From: Zonotrichia leucophrys gambelii
Lineage: Eukaryota > Chordata > Aves > Passeriformes > Passerellidae
Length of the DNA stretch: 64,000 nt
Assembly (NCBI RefSeq): GCF_028769735.1
Contig: NC_088175.1
Span: forward strand, 3,782,001-3,846,000
Direction: 5' to 3'
Positions 34,601 to 47,404 of the stretch are shown piece after piece. The notes under the pieces were generated by a model. The model saw only the letters and a list, made by a program, of their open reading frames with translations. It searched no databases and had not been told where the DNA came from. Both the position numbers and the translations under genes were made by a program. The number at the start of each line of letters is the position of its first letter. Within the stretch, counting starts at the first letter, position 1.

Positions 34601-35399
34601 TGTTCTGCAATGGGAAACTACAGCCCATCAGTGCATAAACAAGTGAGCACAGCCAGGCAGGCTTGGAAAGCAGCCTTCCAAGGGAGAAATGGAGCAGCTC
34701 AGCCAGTTTTCAGATGAGAGCTACTCAGGGAGCCTGCTGCCACATAGGCATGACACAAACCAGAAAGGAAGCAAGTTATAAAATGTATCAGGGAATAAAA
34801 ACATTTGTTCCCCGGTTCAACTTCATGGCAGGCTCACATTTGCACCATTTGTCATATAAGTCAAGAAGACGACACATTCACAAATACTTTCTAAACAGCA
34901 GAGCCCACTGCTGACATGACAGGTAAATATTGCATTCTTACTGTAAGAAGTGTGAACTTTTCTTTTCTGGCTCAGAGCAGATTTGCTTCACTGCATTGTG
35001 CACACAGTTGAAAGTTAAGCCGACCAATTCTAAAGGATTTATCTTTTTTTTTTTTTTCCTCTTTTCTAAATAGCAGAAGTAATTAATCTGCTTCAGAGAA
35101 TGAATCAGCCTTTTCTGAGCTAGAAACACACAGAGGAGATTGTGGCTGTTTCTGGGGCAGGAGGGAGGCTTACTCACACAGCTGATGCAGCCACCCAGGG
35201 CGTACAGCTGTGGGCTGAGAGGGGGGCAAAACCCCAGGGCTGCACCCGGAGCTGCACCCCAGAACCCCCAGAGCCACCCAGTGCCACCAAGGGACCTGCT
35301 GGGACACAGGGAACGGGCTCAGCACTGCAGTGCTGATGGAAGAGATGAGCCAGAGCCCCAGGAATGGCCCAGGGAGGGTGTGGGATCTCAGCACCTCAG

Positions 35400-35993
35400 G
35401 ACTGAGGTGCCGATTCCCCGAGACCACCCTTGGGGGGCTCGGGAGTCCTGGAATGTTGCCAGAAGTGTCTGGTGGCTGGACTTTGATCCTACACAGGAGA
35501 CGACACTTGTATGAGGACAGGAGGATTTCACCAGAGTGAATGGTGAAGGGATTAGTTAATTAGAGAGTGAAACACAGGGTTTAGGATTTCTGTACAGGGG
35601 GGTTTAGAGAAGTAAGATGGAGGAATTGGGGCGTGTCCTGTCCTTCTTCTTCTTCTTCTCCTCCATCTTCTGTGGTGATGGTGGCACTTTGGGATTGGTC
35701 ATTACTAAAAGTGCACTGGTTAATAAGGGTAAAAGGTATTGGGGAAAAATGATAAATATTGTACACGTAACTTTGGGTATAAAGATAGGTGACCGCCCGG
35801 AGGGCAGAGAGTGTGCTCATGGCTGGCTGCTGAGCAGACCTCTGTCGGGCCGAGAGAAAATCTTTTAGATAAACAATTAATAAACACCGAGACCGAGAAA
35901 AGATTTGAAGCCTCTTCTCATCCTTTGAAGCGCGGGCTGCCCCAAGGCCACCCCGGGCCTTTCCAGGCCATCCAAACAGCTGAAAATCAGACA
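35400..35993 (+). mobile_element. Endogenous retrovirus LTR (family 2), copy A, boundaries uncertain
   Basis: Promoter-like layout on the plus strand: TATA-like TATAAAGATAGG near 35778, polyadenylation-like AATTAATAAACACCGAG near 35875, and a C/T-rich stretch CTTCTTCTTCTTCTTCTCC at 35644. The middle aligns with 56565-56977. Left and right ends and any target duplication could not be fixed. It is a remnant without retroviral genes, in INF2 intron 1 and antisense to the gene. Confidence 0.6.
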
Positions 35994-38900
35994 GGAGGGC
36001 TGTGTGGCTCTGCCTCTCGTCCTGCAGCCCTGGGTGGCACATCCAGCCCCTGAGGGCTGCACCCACTCCTGGCAGTAAATCCTTTGGCAGTAAGGCCATC
36101 CTTTTATTTAGGGGAAGTACCTTGATTTGAGCCAGGTGGTGGGATGAGTTGATTTGCACAGTTTGACTTCTTGGTAGGCTGTGGGAAGAAAAGCACTGCT
36201 CACAAAAAGCTGCTGCCCTGTTCTATGGGAACCTCTGTTTCCAGCTGGGGCCTCTGGCAGAAAATAAAGCTAATGCTTAGCTCACTGCTTCCAGCCCATG
36301 CTCAGCAATGACTTAACAGAAAAGCAGGACAAGCAAAGAGCAGAGAGCTCCCAGAAAGGGGAAGGCAGAAGAACAGAAGCAGCACGGAGATAGCTGCCTC
36401 ATTAAAAATAATGCAACTTAACCCACGGAGCCAGTGTAACAGTTATGCCTTTGCTGCATCGGCAAAAGCAGAGCTGCTCACCAAAATTATAAATAAATAA
36501 ATCAATCAAGATGATGCCAGCCTTAATCATTGATCTGGAGAGAGGAAGGGGGCTCTGCTGCTGCTGCTTCCCTCCCTTCATCCCCTCTGGCTGTGCCTCC
36601 TGCAAGGGAAGGGCTGGCCTTGCAGTCCCTGGGACAGTGTGGGGCTGGAGTGTCCCTCCCTCTGGAGAACACAGTGAAGGGGTGGCACAGGTGCCCATGG
36701 CTCCCTATGCAAACAGGAGTGGAGATCACTGGACCTCTGCACTGCCAAAATCACCAACATTTTCCATCCTAAAGTACAACTAAATATAGAGGTTTTATGG
36801 TTGCCTCCTTTCCCACACTTTCCTGAGTGATCTCCAAATTCCTCTGCTGTCCTTGCTTGTTAAAATGTGACTCAGCTTTCCCATCTGGAAAAGTGGAGAC
36901 CCACATGGCTCCAAGGTGGCCAGCTGCCACCAGTGATGTCCTGAGTTAGTGTTAGCCATCAGCTTGGGAGCAGCAGAGCCAACAGAGGCTTTGCAAGCTG
37001 GGTTTGGGGGGAAATCAGTGTCAGAGAGCCTGTAGGTACCATGTGAGCAGCAATGCAAACCATCAGCTGAAACCTCCCTTGTGCACCTTGTGGGGAAGTT
37101 CTCTCTGCACCCAGGAGTGACTGAGGACACCTGCTCACAGACTGCCCTGGAACAGCAGTGCAAAGAGCAAATCCCTCCTCTGGCCTCTAACAGTCCACAA
37201 AATTAATCCTGCTCACACCTCAGCTGAATAATGATCCTGGTAAAAATAACTAGTGGGAAGTCAATGCCAAGTAGCACCACCTGGTGATAATTACTCCAAC
37301 CATGCCAAGTTCAACATCAGGCCTTACCAACTGCAGCATTTGGCAGCTCTGCATTTGTCTGTTCTTGTGATGGAGCAATGTCCCTTCTGAAGTGAGCTGT
37401 TTCTTTTGTGGTCATTAAACACTTTGGAATCAGCTGAGTGACTCCAATGCTGGAATGAGGACTTCATCCACTGTCTCTCAGTCCTTTCTGGCTTTGTCTG
37501 GTGTCCTTCATCAGCTCAGATGGTTTTTCAGAGACCTTGAAATACACCATTAAATGCTACAGAGCTTTTTGCAAACACTATTGCTTGCTTAAGAGTCTCA
37601 TTGATCTGTGGCTCCAGCATTCCCAGCACTTTGAAATGTCAGCTCAGGTATTAAAATAGTAGAAAACAGCTGAATCCATGAACAATATGTGTTCATTACA
37701 TCAAACAGAAAACTCACCCTGCTCTCCTGATGCTTCCTGCAGATGTGAAAGGCTGGCTGACAAAGCAGCAACAAATGTTCATCTGCCACATTACACAATC
37801 ACTAACTTTTAATTTTGGGCACTCCTGTAGATGCCAGACAATGACTCAGGGCCTCATGCTTGAGCCCCACACCCTATTTTCTTCCATATTCAGTCTCATA
37901 AAATCACCTCATCTACCACTGACATTATCTGGTAGCAATCATAAAGTTTGGCTGTTGCTCATTATTATTTTTTTCCTAGGAAAAAGGAGCCAGAGGATAC
38001 CTGCCCTTGACAAGGAATCTGAGAGGCACTGAAAAGTCACTCAAATGCTTTCTTTAAGTATTCCCAATTTGTGCTTCACTCCAGCCCTTAAAGCATGCCT
38101 GCAGAACTGGAACCCCTGGAATGGTGTGACAACCCCACACCTGCCCTTTGTTAGAAGGAGACAGTCAAAACTCAGAATTTGATGTGACTTGTTGCCTTCC
38201 CCAAATTTGTTCTTAGCATTTTGACTGGCAGCACAGGACTGGAGAAATCTCAGTAAAATTAAAATACAGATTGTTTGCTCACTCTATTGCAGCACTTGGT
38301 GCTCTCAGAGCTTTTTCTGGCCAGTGGAAGATGAAGGCAGCCTCTGCAAGATCAAGCTCATGAACCTTTATGATAAACTGCTCACAGGCAATGCTGAGAA
38401 ACACTGGAATAACCCTGAGCTTGGTGAATAATGCCAAAGGGATTATACTATATCAGGTCAGAAGCAGGTAGTCATGCACTGAACACGAGGGGTATCATGC
38501 TGCAGTCTACCTTCTGCAATATATTTAGGTATTTTTCACCTAGTTATATAAAAAGCAATGTACAATGTTAATGAACAGAGCAGGGATAACTCCTTATGTT
38601 TATCTGCACCTACCACTTGCAGTGTTTTGGACTGAGCAGAGCTGGATTTGTTCAGTGTCACTGTGTGACCCGATGGCCTGACTCTGTTGGTTCAGTGGTA
38701 TTTTCTCTGAATCATTATTGATAGACCTTACTGCAAATATTAAGAGCAAGGATATTCAAGGGGGAGCTTAACCTGAGCTCAGATATGAGCACTGAGCTTG
38801 TCTGAAGTTCCTTCAGCTGGATGAATGTTGTTCAGTGCCCAACCTGCAGCATTGTGCTGCTCCCCACTGCTGAATTACACCCATCTTCCACTCACAGCTG

Positions 38901-39502
38901 GCTGCAGTACAATTAAACCTCCTCCTCAACAGAATAATCACTGCAGAAAAGCCCCACATCTAATAATCAATGCCATGGAAGTAAATTGGGTGGAAGGGAG
39001 GACAAAATGCAACTTAGCTTGCTTTGGTAAGAAAAATTTTCTGCTCAGCTACTCTGGGAAAATTATCCAGCATAGCTGGCACACAAGACAGGGATAAAGT
39101 TCATCTTACAACACATTTGAAGCCATTTGCTGTGCAGTCCAGTGAAATCAGAAGTGTGCAAACAGAAGATAAAAATTTATCTTTATTTATTAATAAGCAG
39201 GGTACAGACCTAGAAGGATCAGACAGACAATGAAATGGAAGGGGTCAGTCTGAGTCTAGCAGGGAGGGAGTGAGTGCAAGTGAGGGAGACTCCATCCTAC
39301 CTAACTTCTCCCTTCATCACAGAGCAAGTGGGAGAAAGCTGAGGGAATACTGAACCAGCACAGAACATGGGGATATGCAATAAAAACAGGATTAACAGAA
39401 TGACTGGAACATGAGAGCTGACAGCAGGAAACAAAAGTCATATGGACACCTGGAGAGGAAAATCCCAGCTTCCCACCCCCCATCACAGGACAGGAGGAAC
39501 CT

Positions 39503-39524
39503 GAGGAGGAGGAGGAGGAGGAGG
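39503..39524. repeat. (GAG)n microsatellite
   Basis: Seven GAG/GGA trinucleotides in a row on the plus strand in INF2 intron 1, about 1.8 kb downstream of the CpG island in gene sense. No further features nearby. Confidence 0.9.
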
Positions 39525-41298
39525 TTAACTGCAGCACCTACCTGGTGAGGGATTTATTTCTAGGTGAGGTGTCAGAAAAATACGAGAGGCACAGGACAGA
39601 GCTCTGAGCCCTGGAGCTCTGCCCATCCATAGGGAACTCAGGGATTAGGAAGCCCAGCTCACAACTGCCAGGGATCAGCAGAAGCTGGAGCCTGCTTCAT
39701 GAGAGCAGACAGCGAGTTGGAGCTTGCTTGGCATTGCACAGTAAAGAGAAAAGCATGCAACTCCTATTTCTGCACTGATAAGAGAAAAGCACCAGGCAGG
39801 GAGAACGAAGCAGACACAGTGCAAATATAAAGTAAGAGAAAGCCATATATTGGTGAAAGGGTTATAATATCAGTTCTATTAAGGTGTGAAATTTCCTTTT
39901 CCCACAAGGCTGGCAATAAATGAATTAGTCGTGTGCAATAAGGCATAATATCATTCTGTGTTTAGATTTGCTGACCTGCCAGGTCTCTTCCTGTCCTACA
40001 CTTAGATTATCTTTTATACAATGGTTCTTGTACACTGCTTGCATTTTTTCAGCAATATTTTTGGATGACAGCCTAGAATGGGATTATTAACTTATAACAG
40101 GACAAAAAAAAAATCTCATATCCTCACAGATTCCTGCAATCCCTTCCCCCCTGCCCTCTGGTTTTGGCAGCCTCTGTTTAGTGGAAAAATAAGCTTAAGG
40201 GGATGGAAGAGAAACGAGATTAGTGGCCAGACAGCCCAAATTCTGAGCAAGTTCAGTAGGACGATGGCAACCTCACTGTAACTCTGCTGACTCCAACTTT
40301 CCTTTTCAACTAACTCAAACCAGAAGTTTCCTTGCAGTCTACCAGGGAGCCTGAGGTGTTTTGCACTGTGTTTACCCGGAGAAATTCTTCAGTCTTAAGA
40401 ATCCCAAAAAAAGAACGTACAGTTCACAGTGCCGATCTGGTACAGGGAGGGACAACGACGAGCACCGTTTTGGGGTATTTCTTCTAAAATCAGTATGTCT
40501 GAGCACTCCTTCCCCGCCCACGAGCTCTGGAATTCAGCTCTGTATAACTGATGTTGCAAGAAGCCATTTAATCACTGCAGAGTTATTGAGCAAAAGGGAG
40601 GATGAGGTTGGAGAGAACTATGTGGGAAAACCGGGCAGGACTTGGGAGATCTTGTCTGAAAACCACCGGATAACAGAACAGAATCCGTCAAAATAAAAGC
40701 CTGAAAGTGGCCCAGCGCAGACGCAGGAACGCCATCCATCCGCTTCGCGCTGGGAGATGCTCTGCCAGCCCCAGGCACAGCAGGACCACATCCCGCTGCC
40801 ACCACACCTGCATCCCGCACCACGTTGCACCTACACGTGCAATCGGGACCACCTCGCACCCATACCCCGAGTGGCGGCAGTGCCATCCGAAGAACACCCA
40901 GCACGGCAATCCCAACACCCGAGCCCTCGCACGGTGCGTTTGGGACCCGCTCCCACCTGTGCGCTCCATCCCGCCTATGAACACACCGCGCTGTTGCACC
41001 CTCAGCCCGGACCGGCTCCCGGTCAGAGCGGCAGCGGGGCCCGTCCCGGCGATGCTGCCGCACCTGCAGCCCGAACTGGGTCCCACCTACACCTCCCTGC
41101 CGCTGTGGCGCCTCCATCCCCCTGCGCTCAGCATCTCTCACTCGGTGTGAGGGTGCAGCTCCGAGCTCCTTCCCCCGCGGACACCGGCCGGTCCCAGCGG
41201 TCTGCAGCGGGGCACGGGGGATGCCCAGCCGCGGGAGGGGGTTTAGCCCAACTTCTCCCGACCCAGAGGACCCCGCTCCCGACGGAGCTCGGCCTTAC

Positions 41299-41465
41299 CG
41301 CGGCGGCTTTCCTGCGGCGGGGACCCTCAGAGGCACCGACGCTGCTGCGGGCAGCCCCTCACGGCCCCCGGCCCTGCTGCGGGCAGCGCCCCTCACGGCA
41401 GCCCCTCACGGCAGCCCCTCCGCCCGCAGCCGCCGGGCTCTGCCCGCCCGCGGGAGCCGCGCCCG
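41299..41465 (-). other. INF2: Candidate untranslated exon 1 of INF2
   Basis: On the minus strand the sequence from the GC boxes runs to CCGCCGCG|GTAAGGCC, a near-consensus donor. It would splice to the acceptor before base 22412. The start coordinate is a guess from the GC box position; no TATA box is visible, as is normal for a CpG promoter. Supported by context only. Confidence 0.35.
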
Positions 41466-41689
41466 GTTCCGGGGCGGGGCGCGGGCGGGGCGGGGGTCCG
41501 GACGGGCCCTGCCGGGGAAGTTTGTCCCCTGCCGGGCGAGGATTCCGCCGCGCCGCCCTGGAGCTGTGTTCTGCCCGGTGTATTCCCTCAGCAGCCCCGC
41601 TGCCGTGTCCCGGTCTCGCCCTGGCGGATCAATCCCGGGGGAAGAGCTCCCCGCGGAGCCAGCGCCGTGTTACCCTCGCTGCAGAGGGG

Positions 41690-42030
41690 TGCTGCCCTTC
41701 CCGGGGGGCTCCCCAGTGTTCCCGTTCCTCCCGTGTCCCGTGGGCATCCTGCAGGCCAGCGCTGCCCGCTCTGGGGGTTCCCCAGTGTGCCACTTCTCCT
41801 GTGTCCCCTGGGCATCCTGGGGGCGAGCGCTGCCCGCTCTGAAGGGCTCCCCAGTATGCCCCTTCCTTCGCGTCCCGTGGGCATCCTGGAGGCGAGCACT
41901 GCCCTTCCCCAGTGTGTGCCCCTTCCTCCCGTGTCCCGTGGGCATCCTGGAGGCGAGCACTGCCCTTCCCCAGTGTGTGCCCCTTCCTCCCGTGTCCCGT
42001 GGGCATCCTGGAGGGGAGCGCTGCCCCAGC
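41690..42030. repeat. GC-rich minisatellite in the CpG island, 5 units of 61-69 bp
   Basis: The core TCCCGTGGGCATCCTG recurs with GGGCATCCTG starting at 41742, 41810, 41879, 41940 and 42001 (spacings 68, 69, 61, 61). The last two 61-bp units are nearly identical. It generates several long reading frames on both strands that are not genes. It is located just upstream of the inferred INF2 transcription start. Confidence 0.93.
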
Positions 42031-42253
42031 CGTCTGGCAGCCTGAGCGGCCCCGGTGTGAGGGTGCGGCCCCCGCCCGGCCCGGGGACCCTCTCAGTCCA
42101 GCCCTGGGGTTTGGATCCGCGGCCCGGGGCTGGGGGATCCGAGGGGAATCACGAAAGCTTAGGACAGGCTGCCCAGGCGGTCAGAGACCCAAGGGATCCT
42201 GCACCCTCCTCCAGGGACCCGGCACCCTGCAGTGTAAGCACTTCACTTTTAAC

Positions 42254-42440
42254 ACAGAATTATGGCATCAGTCCGGTTGGAAAATACCTTTAAGATGATC
42301 GAGTCCAAGCATTAGCTCATCATTGCCAAGCCCACCACTAAACCACATCCCCGAGTGCCACATTGACGTGTCTTTTAAATACCGCCAGGGATGGTGACTC
42401 AACCCGCTCCCGGGATAGCCTGTTACAATGTTTGATTCTT
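42254..42440 (-). repeat. CR1 LINE 3' fragment
   Basis: Minus-strand CR1. Plus-strand landmarks are a degenerate ACAGAATTATGGCATC end, TTTAAGATGATCGAGTCC, CCAAGCCCACCACTAAACCA, and GTGACTCAACCCGCTCCCGG. It abuts the upstream edge of the CpG island and retains several CpGs, as CR1 in islands often does. Confidence 0.88.
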
Positions 42441-42494
42441 GTACTTTGCACTGGGCTAGGAAAGCTAATATTTGAGCATTTTGCACAGATTTTA

Positions 42495-42554
42495 GTGTAT
42501 CACCATGTAAACATCTAGTCAGATATGTGTATCACCATGTAAACATCTAGTCAG
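42495..42554. repeat. 32-bp tandem duplication
   Basis: GTGTATCACCATGTAAACAT followed by CTAGTCAG occurs at 42495 and again at 42527 (32 bases apart), with no mismatch over the 28 bases compared. No known element. Confidence 0.92.
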
Positions 42555-44402
42555 TGCAAGTTTAACATCTCATGGTACTTCAGATGAGCACAGTGGGCAC
42601 CCAACCCAGCAGAAGAGAAGAAATACCTTTTCCATTAGTAAAACACACCAGCTCTAGAGATGGGCAACAAAACAGAGGGGTTAAGCTAAATATTGACAGC
42701 CAAGAGGAGAGAATTTGGTGGAAAAGAGACCCCCTTTGTGGGTCAGAAGTGCTGTCTCCTACAGGCATTAGGGGCATGAGTCAGTTCTGATTTCAGGCAC
42801 AGCCACTCAGCTTTGCCATCCAGAGAAAACCTGGCAGGGAAAATCATGGAGGGGGGAAATAAACTGATGAAGTGTTTTTGCAAAGGACTGCTGCAAGCTG
42901 CTGAGAGCCGAGCTGGGACCACTGAGTATGATTACAGGTGACTGGAGGATAGTTACAGGGTGAGAACACAGGGCTGAGTGCTTCTGAGACTTCAAATTGG
43001 AAAATGAGACCTGAGCTTTCACTGTTTGCTCATAAAACACTCCTCTGTTTTTAGTGGAAGAGAAGACAAATGGAAAAAGACTGCCTCTCTCAGAGATGGC
43101 AGTTAACCAGAGTGGCTCATCGCTTCTTCTTTTGCCCAAAACAAATGTTTCTAATTGGCATCTTATGCAATACATACTTAGCTTTACAAATCCACACAGT
43201 GGGAAAAATGGATGTGTCCCCTGCAGTCTTTCTCTAAAGGGTTTTTGAAAGAACTATTTATTTTTTAGGAAATAGTACTTGTCTTTGCCTGCTGCTGCTG
43301 TTCTTACTTTAGCCTTTTTTCCATTCTCTGCAAGTTTTTGCTGCTTTGGTATATGAAGAAGAACAGAGAACCCAAATCTTTCCTGCTTGAGAGCATTTTT
43401 CTTCTTCTTTGTGTTTGTCTGCTGCCTTTGTATTCTGGAGTAGTCCTGCCATATGGAAGTCAGACAGGTAGGACGCCTTGATGTGGCCCACGGGGCTTCC
43501 CTTCCTGCTGCCTCATTCATACACTCATTTCAGGCATTTTCAGCACCAGGTTTGTGCCCTCTGTCCCTCGTGGTGACTGTGAGTGTTGGGACAGTTGGAC
43601 TGTAGATCCTTTAATCCACTTTCCTCTTATGTCTACAGGAGCATGGGGCAGCAGGGACTGTGGCCATGGGGCAGCTGGGTCACACACAGGAGACCTGCAG
43701 CTCACAGGGCAGCTGAGAGACAGGGAGAGGAGCAAGGGAACTCTCTTCCTCCTCTGTGTTTCACTTTATTTCGCTTTATTCATTACTCTAATGCTTGGTA
43801 CTTGTCTGTCCTGCTTGGATGTAGAAGGACAGTACACACTGTAAAAGTTTCTTATGGAGGACAAATTTATAACTGCTGGCCCATAAGGGCTCTCATCGTG
43901 TAGGAATGAGGGGTAAAGCTCAGAAAACATAAGGCAAAGAGAAAAAAAATGGAACTCTGTGTAAATGCCCCTCATTTTCACCCAGATCCCTTTTGACCCA
44001 AGCAGATATGACTGTGGGGGTGAGCAGTGAACACACAAGTGCTCCTTTGTTGGGATGCAGCCACGCTGTGCATCCATGTCCAGAGCTGGGTGCACATGTG
44101 CTGGGGCTGAGGGGGTGCAGATGCTGGTTTGCTTCCCCAGACCTATATCTGCAGAGTGCTTTGCACTTTGGAACCTTGCACCCACAAAAATCAGGCTGAA
44201 CTCTCCCTGGGCTCTCCATCTGCCTGCCTGGAGGGGCTGTGATCACTGAGTTTGTTGTTGATGGTCTGAATTGCCATTTCTATTTGGTGTAATCACTGCC
44301 AATTAGGTCAGAAATGTGTACATAGAACTCTACCACATGGACCAAATTCTTCTTTGGTTACACCATGAGCCACTATTTGCTCTTTTAATCTCCAGCTGGC
44401 CA

Positions 44403-44420
44403 TTTTTTTTTTTTTTTTTG
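44403..44420. repeat. Poly(T) run
   Basis: About 18 T in a row on the plus strand. It may mark the reverse-oriented poly(A) of a retroposed copy, but no flanking source gene or target duplication was recognised. Confidence 0.85.
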
Positions 44421-44669
44421 GTTTGGGAAAAAGGGCTGATAGCAAATTCATTTTTATTCAACAGCATCCCCATGCTTGGCTGCTCAGTCCCACAGTGAAA
44501 GGGCTGGAAAGAAATACAACAGCAGCTGGAAGATGGGGCTTTGAAGCTCAGGGGAATTGTTGCCCTGGCTGGATTGAGGTCCTGAAAAGCAAATTTTTCA
44601 GTAGACCAAGCTACTTCCAAGTCATTCTTAGCATGTATTGCTTTGTCTTCTCACTGCCTACACTTTATT

Positions 44670-44745
44670 AAATAGAAGAGAATAGAAAATTTTCAGTTTG
44701 AAGGGACCTACAATGACTATCTAATCTAATTGCCAAAAATATGAA
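44670..44745 (-). repeat. CR1 LINE 3' end fragment
   Basis: Minus-strand CR1 tail: plus-strand AGAATAGAAAATTTTCAG, TTGAAGGGACCTACAATGA and CTATCTAATCTAATTGCC, which matches the 'GGAAGGGACCTACAACGATCATC' type 3' end. Short and diverged. Confidence 0.75.
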
Positions 44746-46319
44746 TCAAAGTTTTTTTTCTTCTGACCTCTTTGTTTTTTTCTTGCTGTCCACAGACCTC
44801 TGTCAGGTTCCTGATATTTTACCTGCAGTTGTGCCCTGCCCTTCAGGAGAGCTGAAACATTTATTTGGTGTTTTTGACATGAAGGCAGGGCTAGAGTAGA
44901 GCTCAGGAATGCAGAGACGTGAGTGTTTTTGCAGACATTCCTTTTCCTTCTTAGCAGCAGGGTTTTAGACAGAGATCTGCCATGCTGAGAATGTCATTTC
45001 TGCACAGCTGCAGGAATTGTTGTCCCAAGGTCTGATGACGAGAGTCGGTTTTGTGTTTGTCCCCGTTCAGATTAAAGTGGGACTTGTTTCCAGTGGTGGT
45101 GAAGGTTAAGAGCATGTACTGCACAGAAGGATTCCTGATCTTTTGTTTCTTCACTTAAGGCCTTTGCAATGCTTACAGCGAAGGTCAGAGCACAGAAGAA
45201 AAGTGTTTTTTGGTTTTCAGTCGCAAAGCAGTTGTCAAAGAGTTGAATTTTCCTGAGGGAGAGGCCCCAAGAGAGTTGAGAACCTTAAAGATAAAGATAT
45301 TATCTATAATACCAAGTGCAAAATAATCTTTGTGTTTTAGTGTTCCCTGAACCACAGGAGATTGAGTAACAACGCTGAGCAGCAATGTGGAATTTGTAAG
45401 TCAGTAATGGTGCTTACACACACGAGGATTTAGACACATATTTGCAGTTGTAATGGGAGGAAGATAAACCTCTCCTCTCATTTAAGAAGCCTAGAGACAC
45501 TGAGTGGATGAAATGCCTCAGATTGTGTAATTTAGATAAAGACTTAGAGATGTCCTACTATGTAATGCTCCTAAGCACAGTCAATTTTTCTAGGATGTTT
45601 TCAGTCACTTTGCCTCATGTTTTGTTTTGTTAGAGGCTACACTTGGAGAGTGAGAGTCCTTTGTTTCATCAGGGCTCATCTGCTGCTCTTGCCTCCTCCC
45701 CACTTGACAGGGTTTTTTTATTTCGTGTGCCATCATGTTTATTTCCCCAGCAACAGCAACTGCATCGCAAACATGACTTCATAGAGATTAAAGGCTTTCA
45801 GAACGAGAGTCCACAGCACAGACTGAAGTCTTCTTCCCTTCATTGCAATTTAGGATTAATGGCTGTATTTCCCACATAATGGATTTTTAAAGCACTGTGA
45901 TTTTGGCACTGATTATTCAGACACACTCAAGGCACAGACTAACAGGATGTAATTTTGTACTGATTCAGTGCCCTGGTTTTCTTATAAATCTCTTGCTCCT
46001 TGCTCTTCCTGGTATTCTTCCAGGTGCCCAGCAAAGACATGCTTGCTGTCACTTGCTATGGATGAGGGAATTGGTTACAAACTCAGGAGACAGTATTTAT
46101 CCAGGTATCCCATTCACTGTGGGATACACATCTGTCAATCAGACTGGGTGGACAGGAGATGTGTGGCTCCCTGATCCTACCTCTTATCCAGGTGATGTAA
46201 AAATTTCTAAGTCTTCCAGAGCTTTGAAATGTTTCCAATTCAGGAAAGCTTTCTGCTTTTATGCCCAAGTTGCTGGAGTTCAGGTTCCCATTGCTAATAA
46301 CTCACCTAGGAGCATCCTT

Positions 46320-46600
46320 TGAAATCCTGTGTGTAATTCTTGATAATGTCCAGAATGGTGAATTTAAAGTGGGACAGATGCTGAGAAGGGAGATGCTAGT
46401 GGGGTTTTACAGCATGAGATTAAAAGACTTTTGGCTGATAAAACATAACAAATTGAGGGTTGAGAGGGCATATGATCATCTCTGAAAATCTCAGGAGAGG
46501 TGTCAGTGCAAGGCAGGAGCAAAATACCCCCTGGTTATTCAAATGTGTGAACTGTGCTAGCACAAGAACAAATGGCTATTAATGAGAAATAAACCCATTT
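46320..46600 (+). repeat. Ancient CR1 fragment (degenerate)
   Basis: GAGATTAAAAGACTTTTGGC, then GAGAGGGCATATGATCATC and CTCAGGAGAGGTGTCAG follow the order of old amniote CR1 3'-ORF2 sequences. Diverged; no intact frame. Confidence 0.5.
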
Positions 46601-47404
46601 ACACTGGGGAAGAGAAAAAGGGTTTTAATGGTCAGAAAAGTGTTATCTCTGTCAGGGGATGAAAGGCCAGAATTCTGGGCTGAGTTAAAAGGGAGCTTCA
46701 TTTCTTTATGAAAAGTCATTGAAGAAGGATTTGTCTGCAACAGCAGATGCCAATTTCAGTGACCACAAAGGGGTTTGATCCTAAATTCTCCTTTCCTTTT
46801 ACTTTAAGCATCTGTTTATAGCTCGAAGGGATGGAGAAAGGCCGTGGTACATAGTTTGCCCTCTAATTTTGGCTAGTTATTTAGGACAGCTGCTCTCACA
46901 ACATGGGGGTGCTTTGAGATAGGTCAGCCCTCCTTTGGCTCCCTCCTTGTTCCTCACATACTCATGTCAGGCTCAGCCTACATCTCTTGGTTGTGGTTCT
47001 GGTTCACTGTTGGTTTCCCTTCTCCTTTTGCTTCCTGGATGCCTGCAGTGTTTTGTACACTTTGAGGCAGGAGTTTCTCTGTAGGTTTTCCTGAATCTTG
47101 TAATGGAAACTCCTTCCATCAGCTTTTGGATGACCAATCCACTGCCACAGAAAGAAGGACCAAGCAGCTTAAGATGTGTGTAAATGGTTATAACAAAATT
47201 ACTTCATTAATGGCACAGCTCCTGCCTCTTTACCCTTCCCAGAATATTGGACATGCAGATATGGCAAAAAAATAATGCCACATTTCTGGGAAAGGATTTT
47301 TGCAAGCACTTGGGCCCTGTGATTTGATCCAGCAGAACAGAATCCAGCTATTTTGTGCCTTGTCCAGTAAAGATTTAGAACTTCAGAAAAAAGAACCTCA
47401 TCCA

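Larger units (their letters stand above)
22413..41298 (-). other. INF2: INF2 intron 1 (about 19 kb, inferred)
   Basis: Extent depends on the candidate untranslated exon 1 at the CpG island. Recognised contents are a TTAATTAG cluster (22484-22530), one SINE, two CR1 fragments at 26.3-26.8 kb, two copies of an unclassified repeat (23.74-24.09 and 31.24-31.61 kb), one LTR (about 35.5-36.0 kb), and a (GGA) run at 39.5 kb. No coding exon was recognised; many open frames here are short and unlike any family I know. Confidence 0.55.
40690..42240 (-). promoter_or_regulatory. INF2: CpG island, probable INF2 promoter
   Basis: The only strongly GC- and CpG-rich stretch in the window, with clustered GC boxes (GGGGCGGGGCGCGGGCGGGG at 41471-41490). 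It lies upstream of INF2, whose first coding exon needs an upstream untranslated exon. A good minus-strand donor (GCG|GTAAGG) follows base 41299. It could also drive a divergent plus-strand transcript; that was not detected. Confidence 0.65.

Noticed and set aside
40757..42293. Long overlapping open frames on both strands (up to 361 codons) in the CpG island
   Set aside because: GC-rich sequence with few stop codons plus a minisatellite; no domain or family resemblance in any frame.
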